From Candidatus Acetatifactor stercoripullorum (GTDB lineage Bacteria > Bacillota > Clostridia > Lachnospirales > Lachnospiraceae), in contig DXGH01000071.1 in assembly GCA_019114005.1 (NCBI GenBank), forward strand, positions 60,000 through 123,999: 64,000 bases of DNA, written 5' to 3'. Position numbers and translations under genes: made by a program. Below are positions 15,080 through 23,905 of this stretch, piece by piece; the first letter of the stretch is position 1; the number at the start of each line of letters is the position of its first letter. Under the pieces are notes generated by a model. That model did no database searches and was not told the DNA's origin. It saw only the letters and a program-made list of their open reading frames with translations.

Positions 15080-17362
15080 TTACAGGCTGTTAAGCTCCTT
15101 TAATATCGCTTCCAGTTCCTTATGGGAGCCTTTGTCAAAGCTCAGCATTCCCCGCAAGGGCATATACTTCATCATTGCCAGCTCCATTTCCTCTGTGATG
15201 GCCTCCTTGGCGGCGCTGCTCTTCTCAGGCTCCTTTTTCTCCTGGTTTTCCATCTGTGTGCTCTGCTTCTTTCGGAAACGCTCCACCACTGCTCTTGCCG
15301 CCGGATCCTTGTATATATCCTCATAAATGGAATCCCCGTCATAGGTTCTCTTTATCTGGGTGGTAGACTCCACCATTACAGTCTGGCAAAGAACAATATC
15401 CCGGGAGGACTTTCCGATCAGAATATCAAATTCTCCGGATTCCACATACCAGTCGTGAATCTCCGTGTTGTAGTATGCAAAGGCCCGCTTGCCCAAAGTA
15501 AAGGAAACTGTCTTTGTCTCTCCCGGCAAAAGAGCAATCTTTGCAAAATCCCGAAGCTCCTTCTCCGGCCGCAGCACAGAGCTTTCTTTATCCCGGACAT
15601 AGAGCTGGACGATCTCTTTTCCTGGGCATTTTCCCGTGTTTGTAATATCCACACTTACAGTAAGGGTGTCCGTATCCTTTAGCCTTTGCCTGTCAGCCTG
15701 CAGATTGGAATAAGTAAACTCCGTGTAGGATAAGCCGTGTCCGAAGGGGAACAATACTTCCATTTTCTTTTTGTCATAATACCGGTATCCCACAAAAATT
15801 CCCTCCCGGTAGTCCACGCTGTTTCCTTCCCCGGGGAAAAACAGATAAGAGGGATTGTCCTCCAATTTCACAGGGAAGGTCTCCGGCAGCTTGGCACTGG
15901 GATTTACCCTGCCAAACAGAATATCATATTCTGCCGCCCCCACGGCCTGGCCGCTCAGATAGGCTTCCACAATACCCTTAACCTTGTCCGCCCAGGGCAT
16001 TTCCACCGGAGAACCATTGTGCAGCACTACAATTACATTTTCCTGTACCTTTAAAATCTCATCGATCAACGCATTCTGACAGTCCGGTATGCGCATATGG
16101 GTTCGGTCAAAGCCCTCCGATTCAAATGCGTCCGGCAGTCCTGCAAAGATCACTGCGGCCTTTGCTTCTCTTGCGGCCTCCACAGCCTCCTTCACCAGCG
16201 TTTCATTTATTTCATCTTTCTCATCATCAAAGCCCTGGGCAAAAATAATGTTGGGATTTGCCGCAGCCGCATCCATGACAGAGGTCACCTTATGGCTGTT
16301 GATATGGGAGCTTCCGCCTCCCTGATAGCGGGGTTTTTTCGCATATTTCCCGATAAATGCGATTTTTTCCGACTCATCCAGGGGCAGTACGCCGTCATTC
16401 TTTAAAAGGACTATGGTTTCCTCTGCAATTTTCCTCGCCGCCTCATGGTCTGCATCCCTGTCAAACACAGCAGTTTTATCTCGATTTTCCGCAAAGCGGA
16501 ACACTATATTCAGGATTCTTGCCACCGCCTGATCCAAAATCTCCTCAGAAAGCCTGCCCTCTTTCACCGCTGTCACAATCAGCTGGTCATTCTCCCCGTT
16601 TGAGGAGGGCATCTCCAGATCAAGACCTGCGGCCAGATCCTCCACACGGCTGTTCACGGCGCCCCAGTCACTTACCACATAGCCGTCAAAGCCCCACTCC
16701 TTTCTCAGCACATCTGTGAGATAGGTTTTATTTTCCGCCGCATAGACACCGTTTATTTTATTGTAGGAGCACATGACCGTCCAGGGCTTCTGTTTGCACA
16801 CGGCCCCTTCAAAAGCAGCCAGATAGATTTCACGAAGCGTTCTCTCATCTATGTTGGAGGAGCTGCTCATTCTTCTGGTCTCCTGGTTGTTTGCCAGAAA
16901 ATGCTTGATGCTGGTTCCCACATTTTTACTCTGTACGCCCTTGATGAGGGCTCCTGCCATTTCAGTGGCTAACAGCGGGTCCTCGGAATAGTATTCAAAA
17001 TTCCTGCCGCAGAGAGGGGAACGCTTTATATTCACCGCCGGACCTAAAATGACGCTGACTCCCTCCGCCTGACATTCATTTCCTAAAATTTCTCCCATTT
17101 CCTCTAAGAGCTCTCTGTTAAAGGATGCGGCAGTAGCACATCCCGCCGGAAAGCAGACGGCCTTAATACTCTCATTTACTCCCAGATGATCCGCCTCCTG
17201 ATCCTGCTTGCGCAGGCCGTGAGGGCCATCTGATACCATGGACGGTGCAATTCCCAGCCTTTCGATGCCTTTCGTGTGCCAGAAATCACCTCCGGAACAC
17301 AAGGAGGCCTTTTCCTCCAGTGTCATTTGTGCAATTAATTCCTTGATCTTTTCTTCTTTCAA
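15080..17362 (-). CDS. Glycoside hydrolase family 3 beta-glycosidase
   Basis: The start is TTG at 17362 (about 760 residues), since GAGGAGG lies 7 bases ahead; the ATG at 17407 lacks a site. Residues 1-300 form the GH3 barrel with 'SDGPHGLRKQ', 'KHFLANNQE' and the nucleophile Asp in 'YVVSDWGAV'. A GH3-C sandwich domain and a fibronectin-III-like domain ('GKEIVQLYVRD') follow. A charged tail of ~80 residues is unusual. No signal peptide is seen, so it acts in the cytoplasm on imported oligosaccharides, probably beta-glucosides. The divergent AraC gene is its likely regulator. Confidence 0.9.
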   Translation of the reverse strand: MKEEKIKELIAQMTLEEKASLCSGGDFWHTKGIERLGIAPSMVSDGPHGLRKQDQEADHLGVNESIKAVCFPAGCATAASFNRELLEEMGEILGNECQAEGVSVILGPAVNIKRSPLCGRNFEYYSEDPLLATEMAGALIKGVQSKNVGTSIKHFLANNQETRRMSSSSNIDERTLREIYLAAFEGAVCKQKPWTVMCSYNKINGVYAAENKTYLTDVLRKEWGFDGYVVSDWGAVNSRVEDLAAGLDLEMPSSNGENDQLIVTAVKEGRLSEEILDQAVARILNIVFRFAENRDKTAVFDRDADHEAARKIAEETIVLLKNDGVLPLDESEKIAFIGKYAKKPRYQGGGSSHINSHKVTSVMDAAAANPNIIFAQGFDDEKDEINETLVKEAVEAAREAKAAVIFAGLPDAFESEGFDRTHMRIPDCQNALIDEILKVQENVIVVLHNGSPVEMPWADKVKGIVEAYLSGQAVGAAEYDILFGRVNPSAKLPETFPVKLEDNPSYLFFPGEGNSVDYREGIFVGYRYYDKKKMEVLFPFGHGLSYTEFTYSNLQADRQRLKDTDTLTVSVDITNTGKCPGKEIVQLYVRDKESSVLRPEKELRDFAKIALLPGETKTVSFTLGKRAFAYYNTEIHDWYVESGEFDILIGKSSRDIVLCQTVMVESTTQIKRTYDGDSIYEDIYKDPAARAVVERFRKKQSTQMENQEKKEPEKSSAAKEAITEEMELAMMKYMPLRGMLSFDKGSHKELEAILKELNSL

Positions 17363-17378
17363 GCTCGTACCTCCTCCT

Positions 17379-17394
17379 GCCCGTTGAAACGGAC
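17379..17394 (-). promoter_or_regulatory. Hairpin abutting the GH3 ribosome site
   Basis: On the minus strand GTCCG-TTTCAA-CGGGC forms a 5-bp stem ending directly at the AGGAGG site. An almost identical hairpin precedes gltX (49116-49131). Confidence 0.5.
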
Positions 17395-17453
17395 CTCTGT
17401 TTCTCATTGTAATTTTATCCTATCAGAAAAAAGAAATTCCGTATATTTCTTTT

Positions 17454-17482
17454 CTTGACAAGAATATAGGTCAATCTTGACT
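17454..17482. promoter_or_regulatory. Candidate AraC-regulator operator in the GH3/AraC divergent region
   Basis: Three TTGAC half-sites lie within 27 bases: TTGAC at 17455, GTCAA at 17470 and TTGAC at 17477. The last overlaps the -35 box of the AraC gene, which would fit autoregulation. Confidence 0.5.
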
Positions 17483-17505
17483 TTTTCCTTCCTGCTTTCT
17501 ATGAT
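17477..17505 (+). promoter_or_regulatory. Promoter of the AraC-family gene
   Basis: TTGACT, 17 bases, TATGAT, located 55 bases upstream of the GTG start. Confidence 0.78.
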
Positions 17506-17559
17506 GATTTTAGGGAAAGCAAAAAGAAGATAACCACATCGGAAAGGGAGGGATTTTCC

Positions 17560-18438
17560 GTGCATCAAAGTATTCATGAGGAAATACCGGTATCGGAAGC
17601 TTTAGAGGTAAACTTTAGAATTTATGAGGACAGCAATCATCTGGTTCCCAACCACTGGCACGACAGTCTGGAGGTAGTGTATCTTTATCAGGGAACGATG
17701 AAGGTAACCATAGCGGACAAGGCTTCTCTTCTAAATCAGGGAGATTTTATCCTGATAAACTCAGCAGACATCCATTCCACCTTCTGCGAAGCCTATGTAA
17801 AGGTGCTGCTGCTTCAGATTCCCCAGACCTTTTTAAAACAAGCCATATCAGGCTTTGAACAGGGCAGATTTTGTAATTTCTATCAGCAAAGCGATGCCTT
17901 AAACACCCACGCTTCTCCCCAGTTTCAGGAAATCCACAGTAAAATCACACAGCTTCTGCTGTGTATGGGAGAAGCCTTCTACCAGAAGCAGCCATGGTAT
18001 TCCCTGCATTTTAAAAGTCTTCTGTATGAACTATTGTTCCTGCTTATGAAATACTTCCGCCAGGAGATCAATCCTGCCCTGCAGGTGAAAACGGCCAAGA
18101 ATCTCAAACGCTTAGAGGGCATTCTCAATTATGTGAGAGACCATTATCAGGAAAGCGTTTCCCTGACGGAAATTGCAGAATTTGCCGGTCTTACCCCGGA
18201 ATATTTCTGCAGGTTTTTTAAAAAATATATGGGACAGACCTTTCAGGAGTATTTAAACACCGTGCGCCTGACTCATGTGTATGAGGACTTGGCAGAAACA
18301 GATTTGAGCCTTACCACCATTCTCGGCAGCCACGGCTTTACCAACTATAAGCTCTTTATGCGTATGTTCCGCAATACCTATCACTGCACTCCTTCTCAGA
18401 TGAGAAAAATCCTGTCAGGGAAGGACAAAGGGGATTAA
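17560..18438 (+). CDS. AraC-family transcriptional regulator
   Basis: This 292-residue protein starts at GTG 17560 behind GGGAGG. The N-terminal cupin-like sensor carries 'NHWHDSLEVVYLYQGTMKV', the usual effector-pocket edge. Two helix-turn-helix units fill the last ~100 residues ('SLTEIAEFAGLTPEYFCRFF' and 'SLTTILGSHGFTNYKLFMRM'), ending in the canonical 'CTPSQMRK'. It is transcribed away from the GH3 gene, so it probably activates that gene in response to a sugar and may control itself. A shared hairpin terminator follows it. Confidence 0.92.
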   Translation: MHQSIHEEIPVSEALEVNFRIYEDSNHLVPNHWHDSLEVVYLYQGTMKVTIADKASLLNQGDFILINSADIHSTFCEAYVKVLLLQIPQTFLKQAISGFEQGRFCNFYQQSDALNTHASPQFQEIHSKITQLLLCMGEAFYQKQPWYSLHFKSLLYELLFLLMKYFRQEINPALQVKTAKNLKRLEGILNYVRDHYQESVSLTEIAEFAGLTPEYFCRFFKKYMGQTFQEYLNTVRLTHVYEDLAETDLSLTTILGSHGFTNYKLFMRMFRNTYHCTPSQMRKILSGKDKGD

Positions 18439-18456
18439 AAGATTGCCTTACAAAAA

Positions 18457-18491
18457 GGCACCCCGGAAACATATGATGTTTCCGGGGTGCC
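18457..18491. terminator. Bidirectional terminator between the AraC gene and tRNA-Thr
   Basis: A 15-bp perfect stem GGCACCCCGGAAACA / TGTTTCCGGGGTGCC has a 5-base loop. The minus strand has five T after it (ends the tRNA transcript) and the plus strand three. Confidence 0.9.
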
Positions 18492-18501
18492 TTTGCCAGT
18501 A

Positions 18502-18574
18502 AGCTGAAAATGGGACTCGAACCCACGACCCCTTCATTACGAGTGAAGTGCTCTACCAACTGAGCTATTTCAGC
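18502..18574 (-). tRNA. tRNA-Thr (anticodon CGT)
   Basis: The minus strand folds as a full cloverleaf: acceptor GCTGAAA/TTTCAGC, D-arm GCTC-AGTTGGTA-GAGC, anticodon arm CTTCA-CTCGTAA-TGAAG with anticodon CGT, and T-arm GTGGG-TTCGAGT-CCCAT. CCA is not encoded. It reads ACG threonine codons. A promoter lies 58 bases upstream and a terminator follows. The ORF drawn across it in the track (18356-18706) is spurious. Confidence 0.96.
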
Positions 18575-18604
18575 ACCTAGCATAAAGCTGTAAAAGGGGA
18601 ATTG

Positions 18605-18624
18605 GTTGCAATTGCTTTTGCAAC
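18605..18624 (-). promoter_or_regulatory. Inverted repeat at the 5' end of the tRNA-Thr precursor
   Basis: GTTGCAA (18605) and TTGCAAC (18618) form a perfect 7-bp inverted repeat just after the predicted start point of the tRNA transcript. It may only be a leader hairpin. Confidence 0.4.
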
Positions 18625-18631
18625 TAAGTGT

Positions 18632-18660
18632 ATTATATCGGGTTTGGCTTTTTTTTGCAA
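18632..18660 (-). promoter_or_regulatory. Promoter of tRNA-Thr
   Basis: TTGCAA, 17 bases, TATAAT on the minus strand, a near-consensus promoter aimed at the tRNA. Confidence 0.85.
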
Positions 18661-18721
18661 CCATAAATTTATTATTTTTTACAAAAAGTACCGCCAATAA
18701 TGACAATTATCGACAATCTCC

Positions 18722-18745
18722 GAAAAAAGCCTTTACCAAAAGCTC
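18722..18745 (-). terminator. Terminator of the BMP-type importer operon
   Basis: On the minus strand AGCTTT pairs with AAAGGCT (one G-U) around a short loop, followed by TTTTTT, 2 bases past the last permease stop. Confidence 0.7.
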
Positions 18746-18746
18746 T

Positions 18747-19706
18747 TTAGCGCGCTCCCTTGTCATAGATAACCCCCAGCGCTCTGGGCGCTCCGTTCTG
18801 TTTTGAGAAGAAAATCAGAAGCAAGAGGGTAAGCACATAGGGCAGTATCATCACCAAGTCCTGAAAGCTGCTGGGCATCTGCAAAACCTGTACCAGGCGG
18901 TATCCGCCGGAACGGGCAAAGCCAAATAAAAGGCAGGCCGCCAGAGTAGGCAGAATTTTCCAGTTTCCAAAAATCAAGGCAGCGATGGCCAGATAGCCAT
19001 ATCCCACATAAATATTAGCGGAAAAATTGGCGGAGATGGAATAGGCAAAGCAGATTCCGCCCAGGCCGGACAAAGCGCCGGATATGATAATGGCAGCCAG
19101 CCGGATTTTTCCCACATTTCTTCCGGCGGCATCCACAGCATGGGGATTATCTCCGCAGGCCCGCAGGTGCATGCCGAATCTGGTCTTGTACATCACAAAC
19201 CAGGATAAAAAAGCCACCAGCACAATGACGATCTCAAAAGGATACAGATTGGTAAAAACAGCTCCCAGCACAGGAATCTCTGAAAGGAACGGCACCGTAA
19301 TCCGGGAGGACACCGTCAGCACAAACTTATCCGAGGCTGCCCCAAAAAAGATACGGTTGAAAAGCTTTGTCAGATAGGCGGTAAGCGCCATAGCCAGAAT
19401 ATTTACCACCACACCGCTGATTACCTGGTTTGCCTTAAATTTCAGGCAAAGCAGGGCATGAATCAAAGCAAAGGCGCCTCCTCCGATCACGGAAAAAGCC
19501 ATGGCAATATAGAAGGGGACGGGAGAATTACCGGCAAAGCTTCCCGACACAAGCACCGCTGCGAAGGCGCCTGTAAAGGCTCCAAACCCCTGCAGGCCCT
19601 CCACTGCCAGCATAGTTACGCCTGATTTTTCGCAGTAGATGCCGCCGATGGCCATAATAAACAGGGGAAGAGCGAAGGATAATCCGTCTATAATGATAAT
19701 GTTCAT
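18747..19706 (-). CDS. BMP-type (nucleoside) ABC importer permease 2
   Basis: This 319-residue permease has eight to ten hydrophobic segments and the BPD_transp_2 features 'GGIYCEKSGVTMLAVEGLQG' and 'RACGDNPHAVDAAGRNVGK' (the coupling helix). It matches the NupQ/YufQ type, the second permease of importers that take up nucleosides in Bacillus, Lactococcus and streptococci. Start ATG 19706 follows GAGAGGA. It is the last gene of a four-gene operon and is followed by a terminator. Confidence 0.87.
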   Translation of the reverse strand: MNIIIIDGLSFALPLFIMAIGGIYCEKSGVTMLAVEGLQGFGAFTGAFAAVLVSGSFAGNSPVPFYIAMAFSVIGGGAFALIHALLCLKFKANQVISGVVVNILAMALTAYLTKLFNRIFFGAASDKFVLTVSSRITVPFLSEIPVLGAVFTNLYPFEIVIVLVAFLSWFVMYKTRFGMHLRACGDNPHAVDAAGRNVGKIRLAAIIISGALSGLGGICFAYSISANFSANIYVGYGYLAIAALIFGNWKILPTLAACLLFGFARSGGYRLVQVLQMPSSFQDLVMILPYVLTLLLLIFFSKQNGAPRALGVIYDKGAR

Positions 19707-19743
19707 ATTTTCCTCTCATTCTGCCGCGCAGGCGGCTTTGTAA

Positions 19744-20856
19744 TCAGATGGAACTTTGTTCTGCCTTTTTCGCATCCAAAGTATTTCTTCTATGTTCCAT
19801 TCTCCACTTGATATACACATTGCAGGCGCTGAATAAAAGAATGATGCCGGTGATTACAGAGGCAATCTCCGAATCCACCCCAGCCGCCGACTTCATATAG
19901 GTGCTGCCCTTGCCAATCAAGGTAATCAGCATCGTTGAGAAAATGATACCCACCGGGTGGTTGTTTCCCAAAAGGGAAACTGCAATGGCGTCAAAGCCTG
20001 TGCTGATCAGCACCTTTGGCTGAATGGACCCTACGTATCCAAGATAATAGGTGACTCCTGCCAGTCCGGCCAGGGCACCCGATATGGTCATGGACAGCAC
20101 CATGCTTCTCCCCACATTAATTCCGGCATATTTTGCCGCGCTTCGGGAATATCCCACGGCCTTCAGCTCGTAGCCCAGCCTTGTCTTGGCCAGAAGAAAC
20201 CATACCAAAAACACAGCCAGAAGAGCAATGACAATTCCCAGCGGAATGTCCAGCTTCAAATTTCCCACCGGCGTGTTCATCAATGTCAGTCTCGCCGCAT
20301 CAGAAACCTCTCTTGACTGTCTGGAGACCGGGTCCACGAAATAAGTATTGATAAAAAAGCTTATGACATACTGGAAAATATAATTTAACATAATGGAAGA
20401 AACCACTTCATTGATGTTGAAGCGGTATTTTAGCAATCCAATCAGCGCTCCCGCAAGAGAGCCGGCCACAATGCCCACCAGAATCACCAAAGGCTTTGCA
20501 AGCACTCCGTTAAGCCCGCTGTAGCCCACAATTACCGTAGCCGTAAATCCCGCCGCCAGCATCTGCCCCGATACGCCGATGTTAAAAAGCCCGGCTTTAA
20601 GGGCCACTGCCACCGCCAGCGCAGCAAATATCATAGGAGTAAAATAATTTACATAGCTGAAAAAGTCCGTCAGCATGCTCTTGTAGGAGGCATAGGATGC
20701 CTTGGGAGCCAGTCCGCTCCCCTGTAATAAGGAATAATAGGCCCGAAAGGGATTGCTTCCTGTAAGAGCAATGATAATGCCTCCCGCAACCAGACTGCAC
20801 AAAATCGCAAAGAGAGGAATCCTCACAGAGGTCCATAATTTCTTTACCTGTCTCAT
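19744..20856 (-). CDS. BMP-type (nucleoside) ABC importer permease 1
   Basis: This 370-residue membrane protein is of the NupP/YufP type. It begins with a cytoplasmic basic stretch, then multiple helices, with 'AVALKAGLFNIGVSGQML' and the coupling motif 'AVGYSRSAAKYAGINVGRSM'. It lies directly after the ATPase gene (stop TAA, then ATG), with the GGGAGG site inside the ATPase's last codons. With the next gene it forms the heterodimeric channel of the importer. Confidence 0.87.
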   Translation of the reverse strand: MRQVKKLWTSVRIPLFAILCSLVAGGIIIALTGSNPFRAYYSLLQGSGLAPKASYASYKSMLTDFFSYVNYFTPMIFAALAVAVALKAGLFNIGVSGQMLAAGFTATVIVGYSGLNGVLAKPLVILVGIVAGSLAGALIGLLKYRFNINEVVSSIMLNYIFQYVISFFINTYFVDPVSRQSREVSDAARLTLMNTPVGNLKLDIPLGIVIALLAVFLVWFLLAKTRLGYELKAVGYSRSAAKYAGINVGRSMVLSMTISGALAGLAGVTYYLGYVGSIQPKVLISTGFDAIAVSLLGNNHPVGIIFSTMLITLIGKGSTYMKSAAGVDSEIASVITGIILLFSACNVYIKWRMEHRRNTLDAKKAEQSSI

Positions 20857-22419
20857 TTATGCCATGCCTCCCTTCTTTTGTACGCCGGCCGTATGGCGGA
20901 CGCCCATCATAAACTCTCCCACCTGATTGGTGGTAAGGGTATCTGCCGGAGCTATCTTCTGCAGGCTTCCGTTATAGATCACCGCAATGGTGTCCGCACA
21001 ATTCATGATCTCATCCAGCTCCAGAGAAATCAAAAGAATGGCCTTGCCCTTGTCCCGCTCTCCGATCATCTGCTTATGAATATTCTCAATGGCACCGATA
21101 TCCAATCCCCTGGTGGGCTGCACAAATATCATCAGGGGAGAACCCAGCTCGATCTCCCTGGCAATAATAGCCTTCTGCTGATTGCCGCCGCTCATGGAGC
21201 GCACGATGGTAGCGCTTCCCTGACCGCTTCGGATATCATAGTCGTGTATAAGCTTCTCACTGTTTTTTTGAAAGGCCTCCTCCCTCAGCACTCCCTTTCT
21301 GCAGAAGGGTTCCTTGTAATAATCCTTTAACGCCAGATTATCTGACAGGGAAAAGTCCATGACCAGACCATAATTCTGTCTGTCCTCAGGAATATAGGAG
21401 ATTCCTCTCTTTGTCCGCTCCCGTATGGAAAGATTTGTGATATTTTCGCCGTTTAGGGTTATTGTGCCAAAACGGGCCGGAATCAGTCCCGCTATGGCAT
21501 CCGCAATTTCCACCTGTCCGTTTCCCGCTACGCCTGCAATGGCCAATATTTCTCCTGCGTGAACCTGAAAAGACGCGTCACGCACCACCTGAAAATTCTG
21601 CTTGTCAAACACATTCAGATGGGACACGTCCAGGACTACACTGCCAGGCTTTGCGGGGGTCTTTACCGTCTCAAAGCTTACCTCCCGCCCCACCATCATG
21701 TTGGCCATCTTCTTGGTGGAGGTGTCTGCCACATCCAAAACGCCGATCAGCTTCCCTCTGTTTAAGATAGCGCATCGATCTGCAATTTTCTTGATTTCCT
21801 CCAGCTTATGGGTGATCAGAATGATCGTTTTTCCCTTGTCCCGAAGCCCCTTTATGATATCCAGCAGAAATTCGATCTCCTGGGGCGTCAAAACTGCCGT
21901 AGGCTCATCGAAAATAAGGATTTCAGCCTCCCTGTAAAGCATTTTCAAAATCTCCACTCTCTGCTGTGTGGAAACGTTGATGTTCTCGATTAAATCCGTT
22001 GGATTCACCGCAAGACCATATTTTTCCGAAAGCGCTCCAATTTCCTGGTTTGCCTTTTTCATGTCCACCACGTTGATACAGCCCAGGACCTTCTTTACCG
22101 GCTCCATCCCCATAACGATATTTTCCGCAACGGTAAAATTGGACACCAGCTTAAAGTGCTGATGTACCATGCCGATATTCAGCCGGGCAGCGTGATTGGG
22201 CGACTCCAGCTTCACCTTCTCCCCGCGAATAAAAATCTCACCCTCATCCGGCTCATACATTCCAAAGAGCATACTCATCAGAGTGGATTTGCCGGCGCCG
22301 TTTTCCCCAAGCAGAGCAAAGATTTCACCCTTTTTGATCTGAATGGTCACGTCATCATTGGCTGTGATTCCAGGAAAACGTTTGGTAATATGTTTCATTT
22401 CCACAATATAGTCAGCCAT
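20857..22419 (-). CDS. BMP-type (nucleoside) ABC importer ATPase, double domain
   Basis: About 520 residues with two fused ATPase domains, as in NupO/YufO and RbsA-like proteins. Domain 1 has Walker A 'GENGAGKST' and Walker B 'LIFDEPTAVLTP', but its signature reads 'VSTQQRVEIL' instead of LSxGxQQ. Domain 2 has the usual altered P-loop 'GVAGNGQVEI', a good 'MSGGNQQKAII' signature and 'IFVQPTRGLD'. I start it at ATG 22419 because GGGAG lies 5 bases ahead; the ATG at 22431 lacks a site. A terminator separates it from the substrate-binding gene. Confidence 0.9.
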   Translation of the reverse strand: MADYIVEMKHITKRFPGITANDDVTIQIKKGEIFALLGENGAGKSTLMSMLFGMYEPDEGEIFIRGEKVKLESPNHAARLNIGMVHQHFKLVSNFTVAENIVMGMEPVKKVLGCINVVDMKKANQEIGALSEKYGLAVNPTDLIENINVSTQQRVEILKMLYREAEILIFDEPTAVLTPQEIEFLLDIIKGLRDKGKTIILITHKLEEIKKIADRCAILNRGKLIGVLDVADTSTKKMANMMVGREVSFETVKTPAKPGSVVLDVSHLNVFDKQNFQVVRDASFQVHAGEILAIAGVAGNGQVEIADAIAGLIPARFGTITLNGENITNLSIRERTKRGISYIPEDRQNYGLVMDFSLSDNLALKDYYKEPFCRKGVLREEAFQKNSEKLIHDYDIRSGQGSATIVRSMSGGNQQKAIIAREIELGSPLMIFVQPTRGLDIGAIENIHKQMIGERDKGKAILLISLELDEIMNCADTIAVIYNGSLQKIAPADTLTTNQVGEFMMGVRHTAGVQKKGGMA

Positions 22420-22504
22420 GCTTTCTCCCATCTGCCGCTAAACAGCCTTCGTTTTTTCATAGTATAACAGATTTTGTCTCATTTAGGAACCTGAAATTTA
22501 TAAA

Positions 22505-22536
22505 ACGACGGATGCCCTTTTGGGAACATCCGTCGT
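22505..22536 (-). terminator. Terminator between the BMP-type binding-protein gene and its ATPase gene
   Basis: ACGACGGATG pairs with CATCCGTCGT around an inner CCC-TTTT-GGG hairpin. The minus strand then reads TTTTATAAAT. It lies 27 bases after the binding-protein stop. Confidence 0.78.
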
Positions 22537-22563
22537 CCATTACTTTAAAATTTACACTTTTCC

Positions 22564-23775
22564 CTACCAAGTAAAGGTCTCGGGTGTAATTCCGTTGAAG
22601 TTTGCCGCAGGCACAATCTCTCCGCTCTTTAATTTTGCCTGAGCTGCGTCAATCTTCTCAATGGCTTCAGCACTCAGCTGGTTTCTGCCCTCTTCGCTTA
22701 CATAGCCTGTGGAATCGGTGGCTGCTGTCAGCGTCACATTAGCGCCTGCAAAGGTGCCGTCCTTTACGGTGTTAAGCGCATTGTAAACCGTATCGTGCAT
22801 TACCTTAAGACCGCTGGTGAGTACTACGTTGGTATCTCCGTTTGCGCCGTCGTCATACTGGTCAACGTCACAGCCGATTACCATAACACCGTCTGCCTCC
22901 TTTGCTGCAGTAAACACACCGTTGCCGGAAGCTCCTGCCGCCACAAAAATGATGTCAACACCTTCTGCAATCAAAGCGTTGCCAAGCACCTTGCCGGTAG
23001 CCTCATCAGAAAAGTTTCCTACATAATTGCCGCCCACATTCGCGCCGGTTACATCTGTTCCAGCATAGGAAGGAAGCTCAACCACCTCCACATTCAGGCC
23101 TTCGGTCTCATTTGCATATTTTACGCCGCACTCAAAGCCATACTGATAATTTACATTGGAAGGATAAGCAATTCCGTTCACAACTGCCACCTTGCCCGTG
23201 GTAGTAGAAAGGGCAGCTGCCATACCTGCATAGAAGCCGCTCTCCTGCTCTGCGTAGTATGCCGCATACACATTGTCGATCACCTGATCCTCTGTTACCT
23301 CTGTTCCTCCGATGGTAGGCCAGGAATCAATGAGAATAAACTTTGTGTCAGGGTTTTCCTGCGCTACATCGCCGATGCCCGCAAACTGGAAGCCGCAGCA
23401 GACAATCACGTCGTAGTCGGCAACCACATCTGCAACTGCCTGAACAGCCGCTGCGCTGTCACCGGATTCCTCCCTGATGGGAGTAACGGTTGCGCTGGGA
23501 TTTTCCTCGATAAACTTCAAAACGCCGTTATAGTTGTCCTGATTAAAGGAACCATCGTCCACACCTGAAGGGCTGGAAACGATAGCAATCTTTAATCCCT
23601 CCCCGCTGCCTTCCTGTGCAGCCTCTTCGCCGGTGCTTTCCACAGCCTCTTCCACAGTGCCTTCTACAGTGCTTACAGACGCTTCACTGCTGTTGTCTGC
23701 CGTGGTTTCCCCACCGCAGGCAGCAAGAGAAAAAGTCATAACCGCTGCAAGTGCAAGTGCCAATGCTTTTTTCAT
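22564..23775 (-). CDS. BMP-family substrate-binding lipoprotein (nucleoside-type)
   Basis: This 403-residue protein starts with a lipoprotein signal 'MKKALALALAAV' and lipobox 'LAAC' (Cys at residue 20). An acidic Ser/Glu-rich linker of ~40 residues follows, then the BMP fold: 'SSPSGVDDGSFNQDNYNGV', 'GFQFAGIGDVAQENPDTKF', 'IFVAAGASGNGVFTAAKE'. BMP/PnrA proteins bind purine or other nucleosides. It is anchored outside the membrane and delivers substrate to the two permeases encoded downstream. Ribosome site is AAAGGAGGAG. It has its own strong promoter. Confidence 0.92.
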   Translation of the reverse strand: MKKALALALAAVMTFSLAACGGETTADNSSEASVSTVEGTVEEAVESTGEEAAQEGSGEGLKIAIVSSPSGVDDGSFNQDNYNGVLKFIEENPSATVTPIREESGDSAAAVQAVADVVADYDVIVCCGFQFAGIGDVAQENPDTKFILIDSWPTIGGTEVTEDQVIDNVYAAYYAEQESGFYAGMAAALSTTTGKVAVVNGIAYPSNVNYQYGFECGVKYANETEGLNVEVVELPSYAGTDVTGANVGGNYVGNFSDEATGKVLGNALIAEGVDIIFVAAGASGNGVFTAAKEADGVMVIGCDVDQYDDGANGDTNVVLTSGLKVMHDTVYNALNTVKDGTFAGANVTLTAATDSTGYVSEEGRNQLSAEAIEKIDAAQAKLKSGEIVPAANFNGITPETFTW

Positions 23776-23847
23776 AATTCTCCTCCTTTATTAACCCATT
23801 GGTCCTTCTTTTGTCCCACACAGATAATACTGTGAAGATACATTGAT

Positions 23848-23876
23848 AATATAACATCAGCCTGTACAAAATTCAA
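23848..23876 (-). promoter_or_regulatory. Promoter of the BMP-type importer
   Basis: Minus-strand TTGAAT, 17 bases, TATATT, 73 bases before the lipoprotein start. Confidence 0.8.
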
Positions 23877-23905
23877 CCATTAAATTACTGCTTTGACACT
23901 TCCTG

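Noticed and set aside
18356-18706. 116-residue minus-strand ORF covering the tRNA-Thr
   Set aside because: It runs through the tRNA cloverleaf, its terminator and its promoter.
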